From Bacillota bacterium (GTDB taxonomy: Bacteria > Bacillota > Dethiobacteria > DTU022 > UBA8154), in assembly GCA_029778075.1 (NCBI GenBank), contig JAKORA010000318.1:1-32732 (forward strand): a stretch of DNA of 32,732 nucleotides, in the 5' to 3' direction. The notes under the pieces were generated by a model. That model was not told where the DNA came from and did no database searches. It saw only the letters and a program-made list of their open reading frames with translations. A program made the translations under genes and the position numbers. Of the stretch, positions 9,205 through 17,223 are shown in pieces. Each line of letters opens with the position of its first letter. Within the stretch, counting starts at the first letter, position 1.

Positions 9205-9233
9205 ATTATAGCATTAATTTAATCTTGTGTAAA
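9205..9233 (-). promoter_or_regulatory. Sigma-A-type promoter for the aminomutase gene
   Basis: On the minus strand TTTACA (9233-9228) is followed by exactly 17 bases and TATAAT (9210-9205), in very AT-rich sequence. Transcription would start near 9198, giving a leader of about 100 bases before the ATG at 9099. It lies downstream of the panD terminator, so the aminomutase gene is likely transcribed independently of the pantothenate operon. Confidence 0.7.
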
Positions 9234-9288
9234 TATTATTTACATTAATTTACAATTATTAATACCAAGTCTTTCTATCCTCATATAT

Positions 9289-9318
9289 AAAAATGCCTGA
9301 CGATTTTCACCTCAGGCA
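9289..9318 (-). terminator. Rho-independent terminator of the pantothenate operon
   Basis: On the minus strand TGCCTGA and TCAGGCA form a 7-bp stem around an 11-base loop, directly followed by TTTTTATATA. It lies 75 bases past the panD stop codon. Confidence 0.8.
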
Positions 9319-9393
9319 TCGAGAAATCTCAAATTATTATCTATAATGATTCCCTTTTAACCCCAAAGTTAACCCCAAAGCGTTTAATATTCT

Positions 9394-9774
9394 TCAGTAA
9401 AGGGCTTCCAATTCTTTGGAAACAACCTGAATAACCCTGTTTTCCTCATCTACAAATACTACTTTAGGCATAAAATCTTTTAGTTCTTCACTGGAATACT
9501 GGGCATAACTTAAAATAATTATCTTATCGCCGGGCTGAACGAGGCGGGCGGCAGCTCCGTTAAGGCAAACATCCCCCCTGCCGCGTTCACCGGCAATAAC
9601 ATAAGTTTCCAGCCTGGCACCGTTATTGTTGTTTACCACCTGAACCTTTTCGTATGGAAGAATGTCAGCTTTTTCCATAAGTTCTTTGTCGATCGTTATA
9701 CTGCCTACATAATTCAAATTGGCATCAGTAACAGTCGCCCTGTGAATTTTGGACTTGCACATAGTCCTGAGCAA
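9394..9774 (-). CDS. panD: Aspartate 1-decarboxylase proenzyme (PanD)
   Basis: PanD makes beta-alanine from aspartate for pantothenate synthesis, using a pyruvoyl group formed by self-cleavage. The cleavage site Gly24-Ser25 is present in YVGSITID, and the N-terminus ([18 protein letters not shown]) matches the family, including K9. At 126 aa it is a full-length prokaryotic PanD. The start is TTG at 9774, with GGAGGTG 7 bases upstream; that site is made by the last codons of panC, whose stop lies 3 bases before. This means tight coupling to panC. Confidence 0.96.
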   Translation of the reverse strand: MLRTMCKSKIHRATVTDANLNYVGSITIDKELMEKADILPYEKVQVVNNNNGARLETYVIAGERGRGDVCLNGAAARLVQPGDKIIILSYAQYSSEELKDFMPKVVFVDEENRVIQVVSKELEALY

Positions 9775-9777
9775 AAC

Positions 9778-10623
9778 TCACACCTCCACGAGAACATTAT
9801 CTATCAATCTAGTTTGGCCAAACTTTACAGCCACGGCGATTAAACAGCGCCCCTTTACCCTGGAAACAGGACTAAGTTGTTTGGTGTCGACAATTTCAAT
9901 ATAATCAACCTGCGCCTGCTTAGCCTCTGATATTGTTTTGAACATATTTTCTTTAATAATTTCTGCTTCTCTCTCTCCTTTCCTGATCAGTGCCTCCGCT
10001 ACTTTTAAACTTTTATAAAGTACAACGGCCTCTTTCCTCTGCTCGCTGGTCAGGTATTTATTACGTGAGCTCATGGCTAAACCATCAGGTTCCCTTACAG
10101 TAGGAAGAACGATAATTTCCAGGTTCATATTCAGATCTTCGACCATTTTTATGAGCACAAGAGCCTGTTGAGCATCCTTTTGACCAAAATAGGCACGATC
10201 CGGACGTACCAGGTTGAACAGCTTTGCAACTACGGTGGTAACACCAAGAAAATGCCCGGGGCGACTTGCTCCACAAAGCCCTTCCGTGAGCTTCTCCACC
10301 TGAACAAAAGTGGCATACCCCGGGGGGTACATCTCGCTGACAGAAGGCGAAAAAACAAGATCGCAGCCTGTAGATTCGGCCAGGGCGGTATCTCTTTCCA
10401 GGTCTCGCGGGTACTCTTCATAGTCCTCACCCTCACCAAATTGCAGAGGGTTTACGAAGATACTGATCACCATAAAATCATTTTCTTCCCTGGCCTTTCT
10501 CATCAATGAAAGATGCCCTTCGTGTAAAAATCCCATGGTGGGCACAAAACCGATACTTAAACCTTTCTGCTTTTTTTCTTCAATAATACCCTTCAAAGAA
10601 GGGATGTCCGTAACAAGCTGCAA
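9778..10623 (-). CDS. panC: Pantothenate synthetase (pantoate-beta-alanine ligase, PanC)
   Basis: It joins pantoate and beta-alanine at the cost of ATP (to AMP), the last step of pantothenate synthesis. Nucleotidyltransferase motifs are VPTMGFLHEGH (H34 and H37) and the KMSKS-like AMSSRNKYL. Other family signatures are FVNPLQFGEGEDYEEYPRD and GHFLGVTTVVAKLFN. It is 281 aa, normal for the family. The start is TTG at 10623 after GGGGGGATCTT. It is followed by panD and preceded by panB on the same strand. Confidence 0.96.
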   Translation of the reverse strand: MQLVTDIPSLKGIIEEKKQKGLSIGFVPTMGFLHEGHLSLMRKAREENDFMVISIFVNPLQFGEGEDYEEYPRDLERDTALAESTGCDLVFSPSVSEMYPPGYATFVQVEKLTEGLCGASRPGHFLGVTTVVAKLFNLVRPDRAYFGQKDAQQALVLIKMVEDLNMNLEIIVLPTVREPDGLAMSSRNKYLTSEQRKEAVVLYKSLKVAEALIRKGEREAEIIKENMFKTISEAKQAQVDYIEIVDTKQLSPVSRVKGRCLIAVAVKFGQTRLIDNVLVEV

Positions 10624-10650
10624 AAAGATCCCCCCAAATTCAGGCGCAGA

Positions 10651-11490
10651 TTACTCCAGAACCGCGGCCAGTACCTCTTCAGACATGGTAAAAGAGTGCT
10701 TTTCATCAGGGAATAAACCCTGTTTCACTTCCGAAATATAGTCGTTTATCCCTTTGAGCATCACGCTCCTGGCCTGAGCATACTGCTTGACAAACTTCGG
10801 CCTTTTGCCTGTATAAAGGCCCATAATATCATGGAAAACCAGGACCTGCCCATCACAGAATTTCCCGGCGCCGATGCCGATTACCGGTATAGAGAGCCGC
10901 TCGGAAATCGCTTTGGCCAGCTGCCAGGGAACGCATTCCAGGACAAGTGAAAAAGCCCCGGCTTCTTCTAAAAGCAGGGAGTCTTCCATAATTTTTTTGG
11001 CTACTGTAGGATCTTTTCCCTGGACTTTAAAGCCTCCCAACTGTCCTGCCGATTGCGGAGTTAGTCCCAAATGGCCGACTACAGGAATACCTGCCTGGGT
11101 AATGCTTCTTACGGCCTCCACTATTTCCAGGCCGCCCTCCAGCTTTACTCCCTGTGCTCCCGTTTCCTGGATGATCTTTCCGGCATTGCGCAGAGCGTCC
11201 TCACTGTTAACCTGGTACGTTAAAAAAGGCATATCTACTACGACAAAGGCTCTTTTACTTCCTCTCACAACCGCTTTCCCATGGTGGATCATGTCGTTTA
11301 AGGTTACGGCAATAGTAGTATCATAACCTAAAACTACATTCCCCAGGGAATCCCCGACAAGTATAAACTCTACACCGGCCTCGTCAAGCAATTGTGCTGT
11401 AGGATAGTCATAGGCGGTAACCATGGTGATTTTTTCTTTGCGCTTCTTCATCTCTTTTAAATCCAGGGTAGTCAAACGCTCACTACTCAT
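10651..11490 (-). CDS. panB: 3-methyl-2-oxobutanoate hydroxymethyltransferase (PanB)
   Basis: PanB transfers a hydroxymethyl group from 5,10-methylene-tetrahydrofolate to 2-oxoisovalerate, forming ketopantoate. Motifs are TAYDYPTAQLLDEAGV, LVGDSLGNVVLGYDTT (with the Mg-binding Asp), VVDMPFLTYQ, GAQGVKLEGG, GHLGLTPQS and VIGIGAG. It is 279 aa, full length. The ATG at 11490 lies 5 bases after the upstream gene's stop, and the ribosome-binding site GGGAGG is within that gene's last codons, so the two are translationally linked. Confidence 0.97.
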   Translation of the reverse strand: MSSERLTTLDLKEMKKRKEKITMVTAYDYPTAQLLDEAGVEFILVGDSLGNVVLGYDTTIAVTLNDMIHHGKAVVRGSKRAFVVVDMPFLTYQVNSEDALRNAGKIIQETGAQGVKLEGGLEIVEAVRSITQAGIPVVGHLGLTPQSAGQLGGFKVQGKDPTVAKKIMEDSLLLEEAGAFSLVLECVPWQLAKAISERLSIPVIGIGAGKFCDGQVLVFHDIMGLYTGKRPKFVKQYAQARSVMLKGINDYISEVKQGLFPDEKHSFTMSEEVLAAVLE

Positions 11491-11495
11491 TTTTC

Positions 11496-12362
11496 CTAAC
11501 CTCCCAATAAAGTTTTTAGCTGATTCTCCTGTTCCTGATTTAATGTTCCCTTCCGGACAGCCAAGTCAACGGTATAAACACCAAGCTGCCTGTAAAGGGG
11601 AAGCAATTCCGGTGCCAGTTCCTTCATGGCCTCCAAATGGGCACTGATTGTGGAAATATCACCGCGGGCTACCGGCCCGGTCAGAGCCTTTTCAGGTCCC
11701 AACTCACCAATATTCTTCAAGGTGCTGTAGATTAGCGGAGATAGCGATTCAAAAGCTTTCTTCGGAGGAATATCCATCAAATTAAACATCTTTAGAGCCA
11801 TATCCATTAGCGAAGCGAGGTAGTTACAAGCCACACAGGCTGCAGCATGATAGACGACCTTCATTTCTGTAGGGATGGAAAGCATCTGTCCTTCCAAGGC
11901 CTGTATCATTTCCTTCGCCACAGGGAAAGCCTCTTCATCTCCTTCCACGGCAAAGAAAGTGCCCGGCAAAGAGCGCAGCCCCATTTCCAGCTCCGGAAAG
12001 GTTTGCAGTGGGTGAAACGAGATAGCGGCTGCCCCCTGTTGGCGGGCTGAAGCTAATATATCAGAGCTGTGGGCGCCGCTTGTATGTATAACAACCTGTC
12101 CCTTCCTAAAGCCTTTTTCCTCTGCTATTCGGTTACACGTTTCATTAATAACTCTATCCGGGGTGGTTAAAAACACAATATCCGCATCACAGACAGCCTT
12201 TTCCGGTTCACTGAAAACCGGGCACTCCAGCAACTGTGCAGCTAATTGTCTGGACTTCTCGGTCCTGGAAAAAGCGCCTACGATCCTGTATCCTCTTTTT
12301 TTTAAAGCATACCCCAGGACCTTTCCCACATTTCCTGCGCCGATAACTGCTACTGTCTTCAT
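11496..12362 (-). CDS. Rossmann-fold/DUF2520 oxidoreductase, possible ketopantoate reductase
   Basis: The N-terminal Rossmann domain has the NAD(P)-binding motif VAVIGAGNVGKVLG, and the C-terminal part is the all-helical DUF2520 domain (about 150-280). Family signatures are HTSGAHSSDIL, SFHPLQTF and the segment YHAAACVACNYL. I start at the ATG at 12362, with AAGGAG about 10 bases upstream; the track adds 11 codons. It is the first gene of the operon with panB, panC and panD, and the only pathway step missing there is ketopantoate to pantoate. It could thus be a non-PanE ketopantoate reductase, of the kind called PanG in Francisella and some Firmicutes. That PanG belongs to this same family is my recollection, not something shown here. 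Confidence 0.8.
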   Translation of the reverse strand: MKTVAVIGAGNVGKVLGYALKKRGYRIVGAFSRTEKSRQLAAQLLECPVFSEPEKAVCDADIVFLTTPDRVINETCNRIAEEKGFRKGQVVIHTSGAHSSDILASARQQGAAAISFHPLQTFPELEMGLRSLPGTFFAVEGDEEAFPVAKEMIQALEGQMLSIPTEMKVVYHAAACVACNYLASLMDMALKMFNLMDIPPKKAFESLSPLIYSTLKNIGELGPEKALTGPVARGDISTISAHLEAMKELAPELLPLYRQLGVYTVDLAVRKGTLNQEQENQLKTLLGG

Positions 12363-12812
12363 CTCCTGCGCTCCTTTGCAAGTTGGGCTTGGCAACTACT
12401 TTATTAATAAGCTCTAAACATTTACATCCGGCTGATAGTGAAGCACAAGCTTTGGAGAGGCGTTTGATTGAAAAAAATATAAAGCCTCCCTGCGGGCAGG
12501 AAGGCACTCTTATCCTACTACCTTATGCGTACCCACTGTCCCGGTCCTTTTACCTGGCTCCAGGCAGGAAATACTCATCCTATCGTTTACAAAGAAAAAG
12601 TCCTGATTGAGAAACAATGGTGCAGGTGCTGGATCCCGCCCGAGGTAATTTTACCACCTTTCTCAACCAAAGGCAAGAAAAAAAGAGAAAAAAAACATAA
12701 AACTGCACTAAAATTTATATTAAAACGAGGTTACAAAGGTGATTGGACTTGTAGATTCCCTCAGCTTTGGTGCCTTTAAAGGCCGCAGCGGAAGGCTTAG
12801 ACTTTCTTTTTT
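12363..12812. other. Intergenic region between M42 operon and pantothenate operon
   Basis: This 450-base stretch holds a minus-strand terminator at 12471-12505 and, between it and 12362, whatever promoter drives the pantothenate operon; I see no consensus pair there. The 300 bases between the last M42 stop and the terminator form an unusually long 3' region. Two + strand ORFs of the track (75 and 84 codons) lie here. Neither has a ribosome-binding site, and they resemble nothing I know. A run rich in A (AAGGCAAGAAAAAAAGAG) lies around 12670. Confidence 0.5.
12471..12505 (-). terminator. Rho-independent terminator downstream of the M42 peptidase genes
   Basis: On the minus strand GCCTTCCTGC pairs with GCAGGGAGGC (one G-T pair, very small loop), followed by TTTATATTTTTTTC. 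It lies about 310 bases beyond the last M42 stop codon and upstream of the pantothenate operon, so it separates the two units. Confidence 0.7.
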
Positions 12813-13808
12813 TTACCAACTCTGCTTTAATAACTCTACTAGTAATAAGACGCTGTTTTCCACATCGTTCAGGTCAACCATTTCTACGGGAGTATGAATA
12901 TAACGACAGGGAATGGACAGACCCCCGGAAGGGAGACCTTCCCTGGTGAGGTGTATCGCTCCGGCATCGGTACCGCCCCTGTCCAGAACTTCAAGCTGAT
13001 AAGGGATATTATTTTTTTCGGCAACTTCAATCATCAGCCCTGTAACCCTGGGGTGACAGATAACTGAAGAATCCTTAATTTTAACAGCGGGCCCTTTGCC
13101 TAATGAAACACCGGTTTTAAACTCGGGCTCAGGGGTATCTCCTACCCTGGTTACATCAACCGCCAATCCGTAATGAGGTTTCAACCGATACGAAACGGGT
13201 CTGGCACCTCTTAAACCGACCTCTTCCTGCACGGTAAAAACAAAATATATTTCATTGGGCAGCGGTAGGGATGAAAGCCGTTTCATCGCTTCCAGGACCA
13301 CCGCGCAACCAATACGGTTATCAAGGGATTTGGCGGTAATGCGATTCCCTTCCAGGCTGAAAGGGGAAAGGAGAACAGCCGTATCTCCTATGTTAACCTT
13401 CTTTAGGGCTTCTTCCCGGTTTTCAGCCCCTATATCAATAAAGAGCCTGTCAAGATCGAACTCCTTGGGCTCCTTGATTTTTTCCTGACCGATAACACCC
13501 GTTGTCCCATTCTCAAAAAGGACCTTCATTCCGGGTAAAATATTTTTTAAAACGCCTCCGATGCCGATAAAGCGGAGAAACCCTTTCTCATCAATAAAAG
13601 TAATCATTAAACCGATTTCATCCATATGCGCGGCCACCAGAATTTTTTTGGCGCCTTGATTCCGCCTGGTAACAATCAAATTACCAAGGGTATCGATAAA
13701 ATACTCTGCATTAAGTTTTTCAAGTTCGCCGATAATTAAGGAACGCACCTTATCTTCACGGCCGGCAGGGCCAAAAGATTCACATAGCTTTTTTATCAAC
13801 TCATTCAT
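12813..13808 (-). CDS. M42 family metallo-aminopeptidase, third of three
   Basis: M42 enzymes are cytoplasmic, dinuclear-metal aminopeptidases that form 12-subunit tetrahedral (TET) particles and trim peptides left by larger proteases. All five metal ligands and the catalytic Glu are visible: H61 (AAHMDEIG), D163 (LDNRIG), E195/E196 (VQEEVGLRG), D218 (VDVTRVG) and H305 (CRYIHTPVEM). At 331 aa it has the normal length. The ATG overlaps the stop of the upstream paralogue by 4 bases and GGGGTTGGAG precedes it. Substrate preference (Glu/Asp, Leu, Lys or Gly end groups) cannot be read from the sequence. Confidence 0.93.
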   Translation of the reverse strand: MNELIKKLCESFGPAGREDKVRSLIIGELEKLNAEYFIDTLGNLIVTRRNQGAKKILVAAHMDEIGLMITFIDEKGFLRFIGIGGVLKNILPGMKVLFENGTTGVIGQEKIKEPKEFDLDRLFIDIGAENREEALKKVNIGDTAVLLSPFSLEGNRITAKSLDNRIGCAVVLEAMKRLSSLPLPNEIYFVFTVQEEVGLRGARPVSYRLKPHYGLAVDVTRVGDTPEPEFKTGVSLGKGPAVKIKDSSVICHPRVTGLMIEVAEKNNIPYQLEVLDRGGTDAGAIHLTREGLPSGGLSIPCRYIHTPVEMVDLNDVENSVLLLVELLKQSW

Positions 13809-14833
13809 ATCTCCAACCCCTTTTCATGTACTGATCTTATAAAAGCATCTACTATTTCCACAAGATTCTCCCAGTCTTCTTTAAAAAGCATGGAAACGGG
13901 AGTATGAATATACCTGCAGGGTGTTGATATAACACCGGCAGCGACTCCGCTTCCTGCCGGAGCAATCGCTCCGGCATCCGTAAAATTGCCGCCGTAACGG
14001 CGAAACTGGTACGGCTTTTTTTGACTCTCAGCTACTTCGATTAACCGCTCCAAAATCCGCGGATGTGCAATAACAGACTCATCCTGGACAGTGAACGCCG
14101 GCCCGGCGCCCAGTGAAGTAGCATAATCCTGCTCTCTAGCCTCGGGAATATCCACCGCACCGGTTGTTTCAATCACAAGGGCTATCCTGGGATTAACCCT
14201 GTAAGCTGCTACCCGGGCTCCTCTTATTCCTATTTCCTCCTGGACAGTAAACACAGCCGTAAAAGAAATGGGGTAATCCCTCTGCAGAATTTCCAGCAGG
14301 GCGGCACAACCGGCCCTGTTATCCAGAGCTTTTCCCTTGATGATGTTAGCGGATGAACTTGACTCGGACCAAAAAGTGACATAGTCACCTACTTTAACAG
14401 CTTTCTCTGCGTCTTCCTTATTTTTGGCACCTATATCGATGTAAAGTTTTTCCGCCTCCAGAGGCTTCTCTCTCTCTTCTGTTTTTTGCAGATGAACAGC
14501 CTTGGCTCCAATTACTCCTAAAACATTATTGGCTCCAATGCAAACAGGTTTGGAGACAAGATGTTTTTCATATATCCCCCCTACTTTATAAAAACGCAGG
14601 TGCCCGCTTTTTTCGATAGCGGAGACCATCAATCCTACCTCATCCATATGAGCGCACAGCATTAACCCTATTTCTTCCCTGTTCTTACTCCCCTCTTTTA
14701 GCGCGTACAGGTTTCCCAGGGAATCTGTGTAGTGCTTAATCCCCCACAGGGACAGTTTTTCCTTGATAAAGTTTCTGACTCTGGCCTCATCGCCGGAAAC
14801 ACCGGGTATCTGTGAAAGTGCTGTTATAAGCAT
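13805..14833 (-). CDS. M42 family metallo-aminopeptidase, second of three
   Basis: The M42 ligands are H62 (CAHMDEVG), D171 (LDNRAG), E199/E200 (VQEEIGIRG) and H310 (CRYIHTPVSM). The position that is Asp in the two neighbours is Glu here (E222 in LVIETTGAVD), a variant I associate with some other M42 members, so metal binding is probably kept. Length is 342 aa. GGAGGG precedes the ATG, and the start overlaps the end of the upstream paralogue by 10 bases. It is clearly a paralogue rather than a recent duplicate: identity outside the motifs is low by eye. Confidence 0.92.
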   Translation of the reverse strand: MLITALSQIPGVSGDEARVRNFIKEKLSLWGIKHYTDSLGNLYALKEGSKNREEIGLMLCAHMDEVGLMVSAIEKSGHLRFYKVGGIYEKHLVSKPVCIGANNVLGVIGAKAVHLQKTEEREKPLEAEKLYIDIGAKNKEDAEKAVKVGDYVTFWSESSSSANIIKGKALDNRAGCAALLEILQRDYPISFTAVFTVQEEIGIRGARVAAYRVNPRIALVIETTGAVDIPEAREQDYATSLGAGPAFTVQDESVIAHPRILERLIEVAESQKKPYQFRRYGGNFTDAGAIAPAGSGVAAGVISTPCRYIHTPVSMLFKEDWENLVEIVDAFIRSVHEKGLEI

Positions 14834-15876
14834 GATAATCCCTCCACAAAAGTGTTGTTTAAACCGGCGGCAAAGTACGCCAGGAGCCTTCCTGCGACTT
14901 TTATGTCCTCCATGGTTAGCAGCTCCACAGAAGTATGCATATAGCGAAGGGGGATGGAAACCAGGGCTGTTGGTATGCCTCCCAGAGTTACCTGGATGGC
15001 GCGGGCATCTGTTCCCGTCGGGCCTGGGGATACATCTTTTTGATAAGGCAAGTTATATTCCTTGGCCGTATCATACAGCGCATCGGCTAAAAAGGGATGA
15101 ATATTGGGACCAGTTGTAATAACCGGTCCTTTTCCCAGTGGAGAAACCTCGTGCTCCATAGCTCCGGGAAAATCACCATGGCAGACATCAACAGCTATTC
15201 CCAAATCGGGAGATATACCGTAGGTAGAGACGACAGCGCCTCTGGTTCCCACTTCTTCTTGGACGGTGGCAACAAAATAAAGGTGGGCTTCATGTTCCAT
15301 CCGGCTCAGTTCTCTGGCACATTGCCATAAAACAGCCACCCCGGCGCGGTCGTCAAGAGCTTTTCCGGCACGGCAGTTATTCAACAGCGTAAGCATATTT
15401 CTTTTTATAGCGGCAACTGAACCCACTTTAATTGTTTTTTTAACCTGTTCCTGAGGAAGGCCTGTATCTATAAACAAATTCTCCATTTCCATACTAGTGC
15501 TTTTTTCCTTGCCTTTTTCCATATAAGGCGGCTTATAGCCGATAATACCTTCTATAGGCTCCTCTCCATAGACTGTGACTTCCTGCCCCGGTAGTGTCCG
15601 CACATCAAAACCGCCAAGGGAGGTAAACCTTAAAAAACCATTTTTTTCTATCCTGGTAATGATCAGCCCAATTTCATCCATGTGCGCGCAGAAAAGCACC
15701 TTGGGACCATCGGGCCCCCTCCCTTTCTTGTAATAAATTAAATTTCCCAGGTTATCTGTCCTGGCGTCATCAGTATAGGGAGAAAATGCTTCGGTGATAA
15801 AGGCGGCAACATTTTGCTCATAGCCGGAGACTCCATCTTTCTGTGTTATCTCCCGTAAAAAAGCATCCAGCTCCAT
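14824..15876 (-). CDS. M42 family metallo-aminopeptidase, first of three
   Basis: This is the first gene of the M42 chain, 350 aa, with AAAGGAGGT upstream of the ATG. Ligands are H65 (CAHMDEIG), D175 (LDDRAG, a DDR instead of DNR variant), E207/E208 (VQEEVGTRG), D230 (AVDVCHG) and H314 (LRYMHTSVEL). An upstream terminator-like hairpin for the preceding gene leaves only about 25 bases for a promoter, so either that hairpin is leaky or the promoter lies further upstream. Confidence 0.93.
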   Translation of the reverse strand: MELDAFLREITQKDGVSGYEQNVAAFITEAFSPYTDDARTDNLGNLIYYKKGRGPDGPKVLFCAHMDEIGLIITRIEKNGFLRFTSLGGFDVRTLPGQEVTVYGEEPIEGIIGYKPPYMEKGKEKSTSMEMENLFIDTGLPQEQVKKTIKVGSVAAIKRNMLTLLNNCRAGKALDDRAGVAVLWQCARELSRMEHEAHLYFVATVQEEVGTRGAVVSTYGISPDLGIAVDVCHGDFPGAMEHEVSPLGKGPVITTGPNIHPFLADALYDTAKEYNLPYQKDVSPGPTGTDARAIQVTLGGIPTALVSIPLRYMHTSVELLTMEDIKVAGRLLAYFAAGLNNTFVEGLSCL

Positions 15877-15902
15877 TCTCTTTTACCTCCTTTGCCATTT
15901 CC

Positions 15903-15929
15903 GAAAACAAAGCCAGTCGAAACACCGGC
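15903..15929 (-). terminator. Probable terminator after the MetE-like gene
   Basis: On the minus strand GCCGGT and ACTGGC (one G-T pair) form a 6-bp stem with a GTTTCG loop, followed by TTTGTTTT. It lies 70 bases past the MetE-like stop codon and just before the first M42 gene. Confidence 0.5.
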
Positions 15930-15998
15930 AGTACAGAGGTCGAACGCCGTCTAGCTAAACCGGAGTCCAGGGTATGCCCGTATCGCGTAACAGCTATG

Positions 15999-17099
15999 TT
16001 AAACCGAGCTTAACAGCAATTTATGCAGCTCGGCAGTTGTCCTGTATACTTGTTCGCATTGAGCAAGGCTCAATGTCCCTGTCCCGCAACTGGGAGTCAA
16101 TAAAAACTGATCGGCCAAAATATCGGGGCTAACCCCTTGCCGGGAAAGGCGCCTGATACCCTCATAAAATTTTTCCCGCAAGGAAAAAGCATCCTCCTGG
16201 ACAACCGGCTCAGAGGTAGGAACAAGTCCCCAGCCCAAACAGCCGCCTCTTCTCAGGAAACCCTCTAACTCTTCACCATATGCAAGCATGGAATCAAGAA
16301 AGCCATAAGCATCAAAATTTACTATGTCCAGAGGAAGCTGAAACAAAATAGACCAGTCTCCTCCGGAACAACTGTGCACACCGGCGTAGGCTCCCGCTTC
16401 TCTTATGGAGATAACAACCGCCTCCAGGCTTTGCACGATATGCTCTCTGGAAAGAGAAATATACGGTGATTGGCCGTAAGAAAGCAAGAGCGGCTCATCT
16501 ATAAAAATTACCACCGGCAAAAAAAACCTTTTTAAAGACTGCACCTGCAGCCTTGCTGTTAACGCCAACGTTTTGGTAATAAGATCGCGAAGCTCTTCCC
16601 GGTAAAAAGCGGGGATACCATTTGCTGCATTAATCTGCAAACCGACAGAGAGCGGACCGCTTAGCTGCCCCTTCAAATATTTTGGCTTACAGGATAAGCT
16701 TTCCCAATTTTCATCTAAAAATTGATAAAATCCTGCTGTATTTTCTCGGGGAAGGGCAGAGTTAAAGAGGGCATCGTTAAGAGTATTGCTATTGCTTTTG
16801 TTATCCTGGCATTCCAGATAAAGTTCATAAAATTTGGCTACTTTTTCCGGCCAATCATTGGCCTGATCACAAAAAAAGGGGGACTCCCCCTTCTCCAGTT
16901 CTATTAGACCCAACTCCACCGGAAGATTAAGGAACTGCCTGAGGAAGCCTTCTCTTCGGCCGCGCCCGGAAAGCTGCGGCCAGTGTGGCCCCCAGGGCAG
17001 TGTTTCCTTGATTAGTTCAAGGGCTCGAACAGGATCTTCATGAGGCATACTGCCAATCCCTGTTGCTGATCTGTATAGAACGTTTATATTCTCAGACAA
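15999..17099 (-). CDS. MetE-core / UROD-fold methyltransferase-like protein
   Basis: The protein has the UROD/MetE TIM-barrel pattern: an N-terminal TGIGSMPHEDP, the conserved VIFIDEPLL in the middle, and zinc-type ligands H242 and C244 (VHSCSGGD) plus C338 (TPSCGTGTL). In cobalamin-independent methionine synthase the zinc that activates homocysteine is held by His, Cys, Glu and Cys, so this looks like a catalytic-domain-only relative that moves a methyl group to a thiol. The methyl donor is unknown; folate-independent core MetE proteins exist. The track's start at 17144 has no ribosome-binding site and overlaps the cimA terminator. I use the TTG at 17099, after GGTGGAGG (short spacing), giving 366 aa. 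Confidence 0.72.
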   Translation of the reverse strand: MSENINVLYRSATGIGSMPHEDPVRALELIKETLPWGPHWPQLSGRGRREGFLRQFLNLPVELGLIELEKGESPFFCDQANDWPEKVAKFYELYLECQDNKSNSNTLNDALFNSALPRENTAGFYQFLDENWESLSCKPKYLKGQLSGPLSVGLQINAANGIPAFYREELRDLITKTLALTARLQVQSLKRFFLPVVIFIDEPLLLSYGQSPYISLSREHIVQSLEAVVISIREAGAYAGVHSCSGGDWSILFQLPLDIVNFDAYGFLDSMLAYGEELEGFLRRGGCLGWGLVPTSEPVVQEDAFSLREKFYEGIRRLSRQGVSPDILADQFLLTPSCGTGTLSLAQCEQVYRTTAELHKLLLSSV

Positions 17100-17142
17100 G
17101 GCTCCTCCACCACCATATTTTTTATTGAGCTTCGGCCGGCAC

Positions 17143-17162
17143 AAAAACGGCTAAAAATAGCC
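17143..17162 (-). terminator. Short terminator after cimA
   Basis: On the minus strand GGCTA-TTTT-TAGCC is followed by GTTTTTG. The stem is only 5 bp, but the position between cimA and the MetE-like gene and the U-tract fit a terminator. It overlaps the track's longer start of the MetE-like gene. Confidence 0.45.
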
Positions 17163-17223
17163 CTCTTTAGAAATCTGTTTTATGTCCTGCAGGGGTGGCG
17201 TAAAGTTGTGCGGAATTTAAATA

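Noticed and set aside
10874-11326. 150-codon + strand ORF opposite panB
   Set aside because: Antisense to panB, low complexity, no start signal.
12525-12779. 84-codon + strand ORF with Cys and Lys-rich segments in the 450-base gap
   Set aside because: It has no ribosome-binding site and its composition (Lys runs from the A-rich tract) fits chance. It looks slightly like a decayed small metal-ribbon protein, but I cannot support this.
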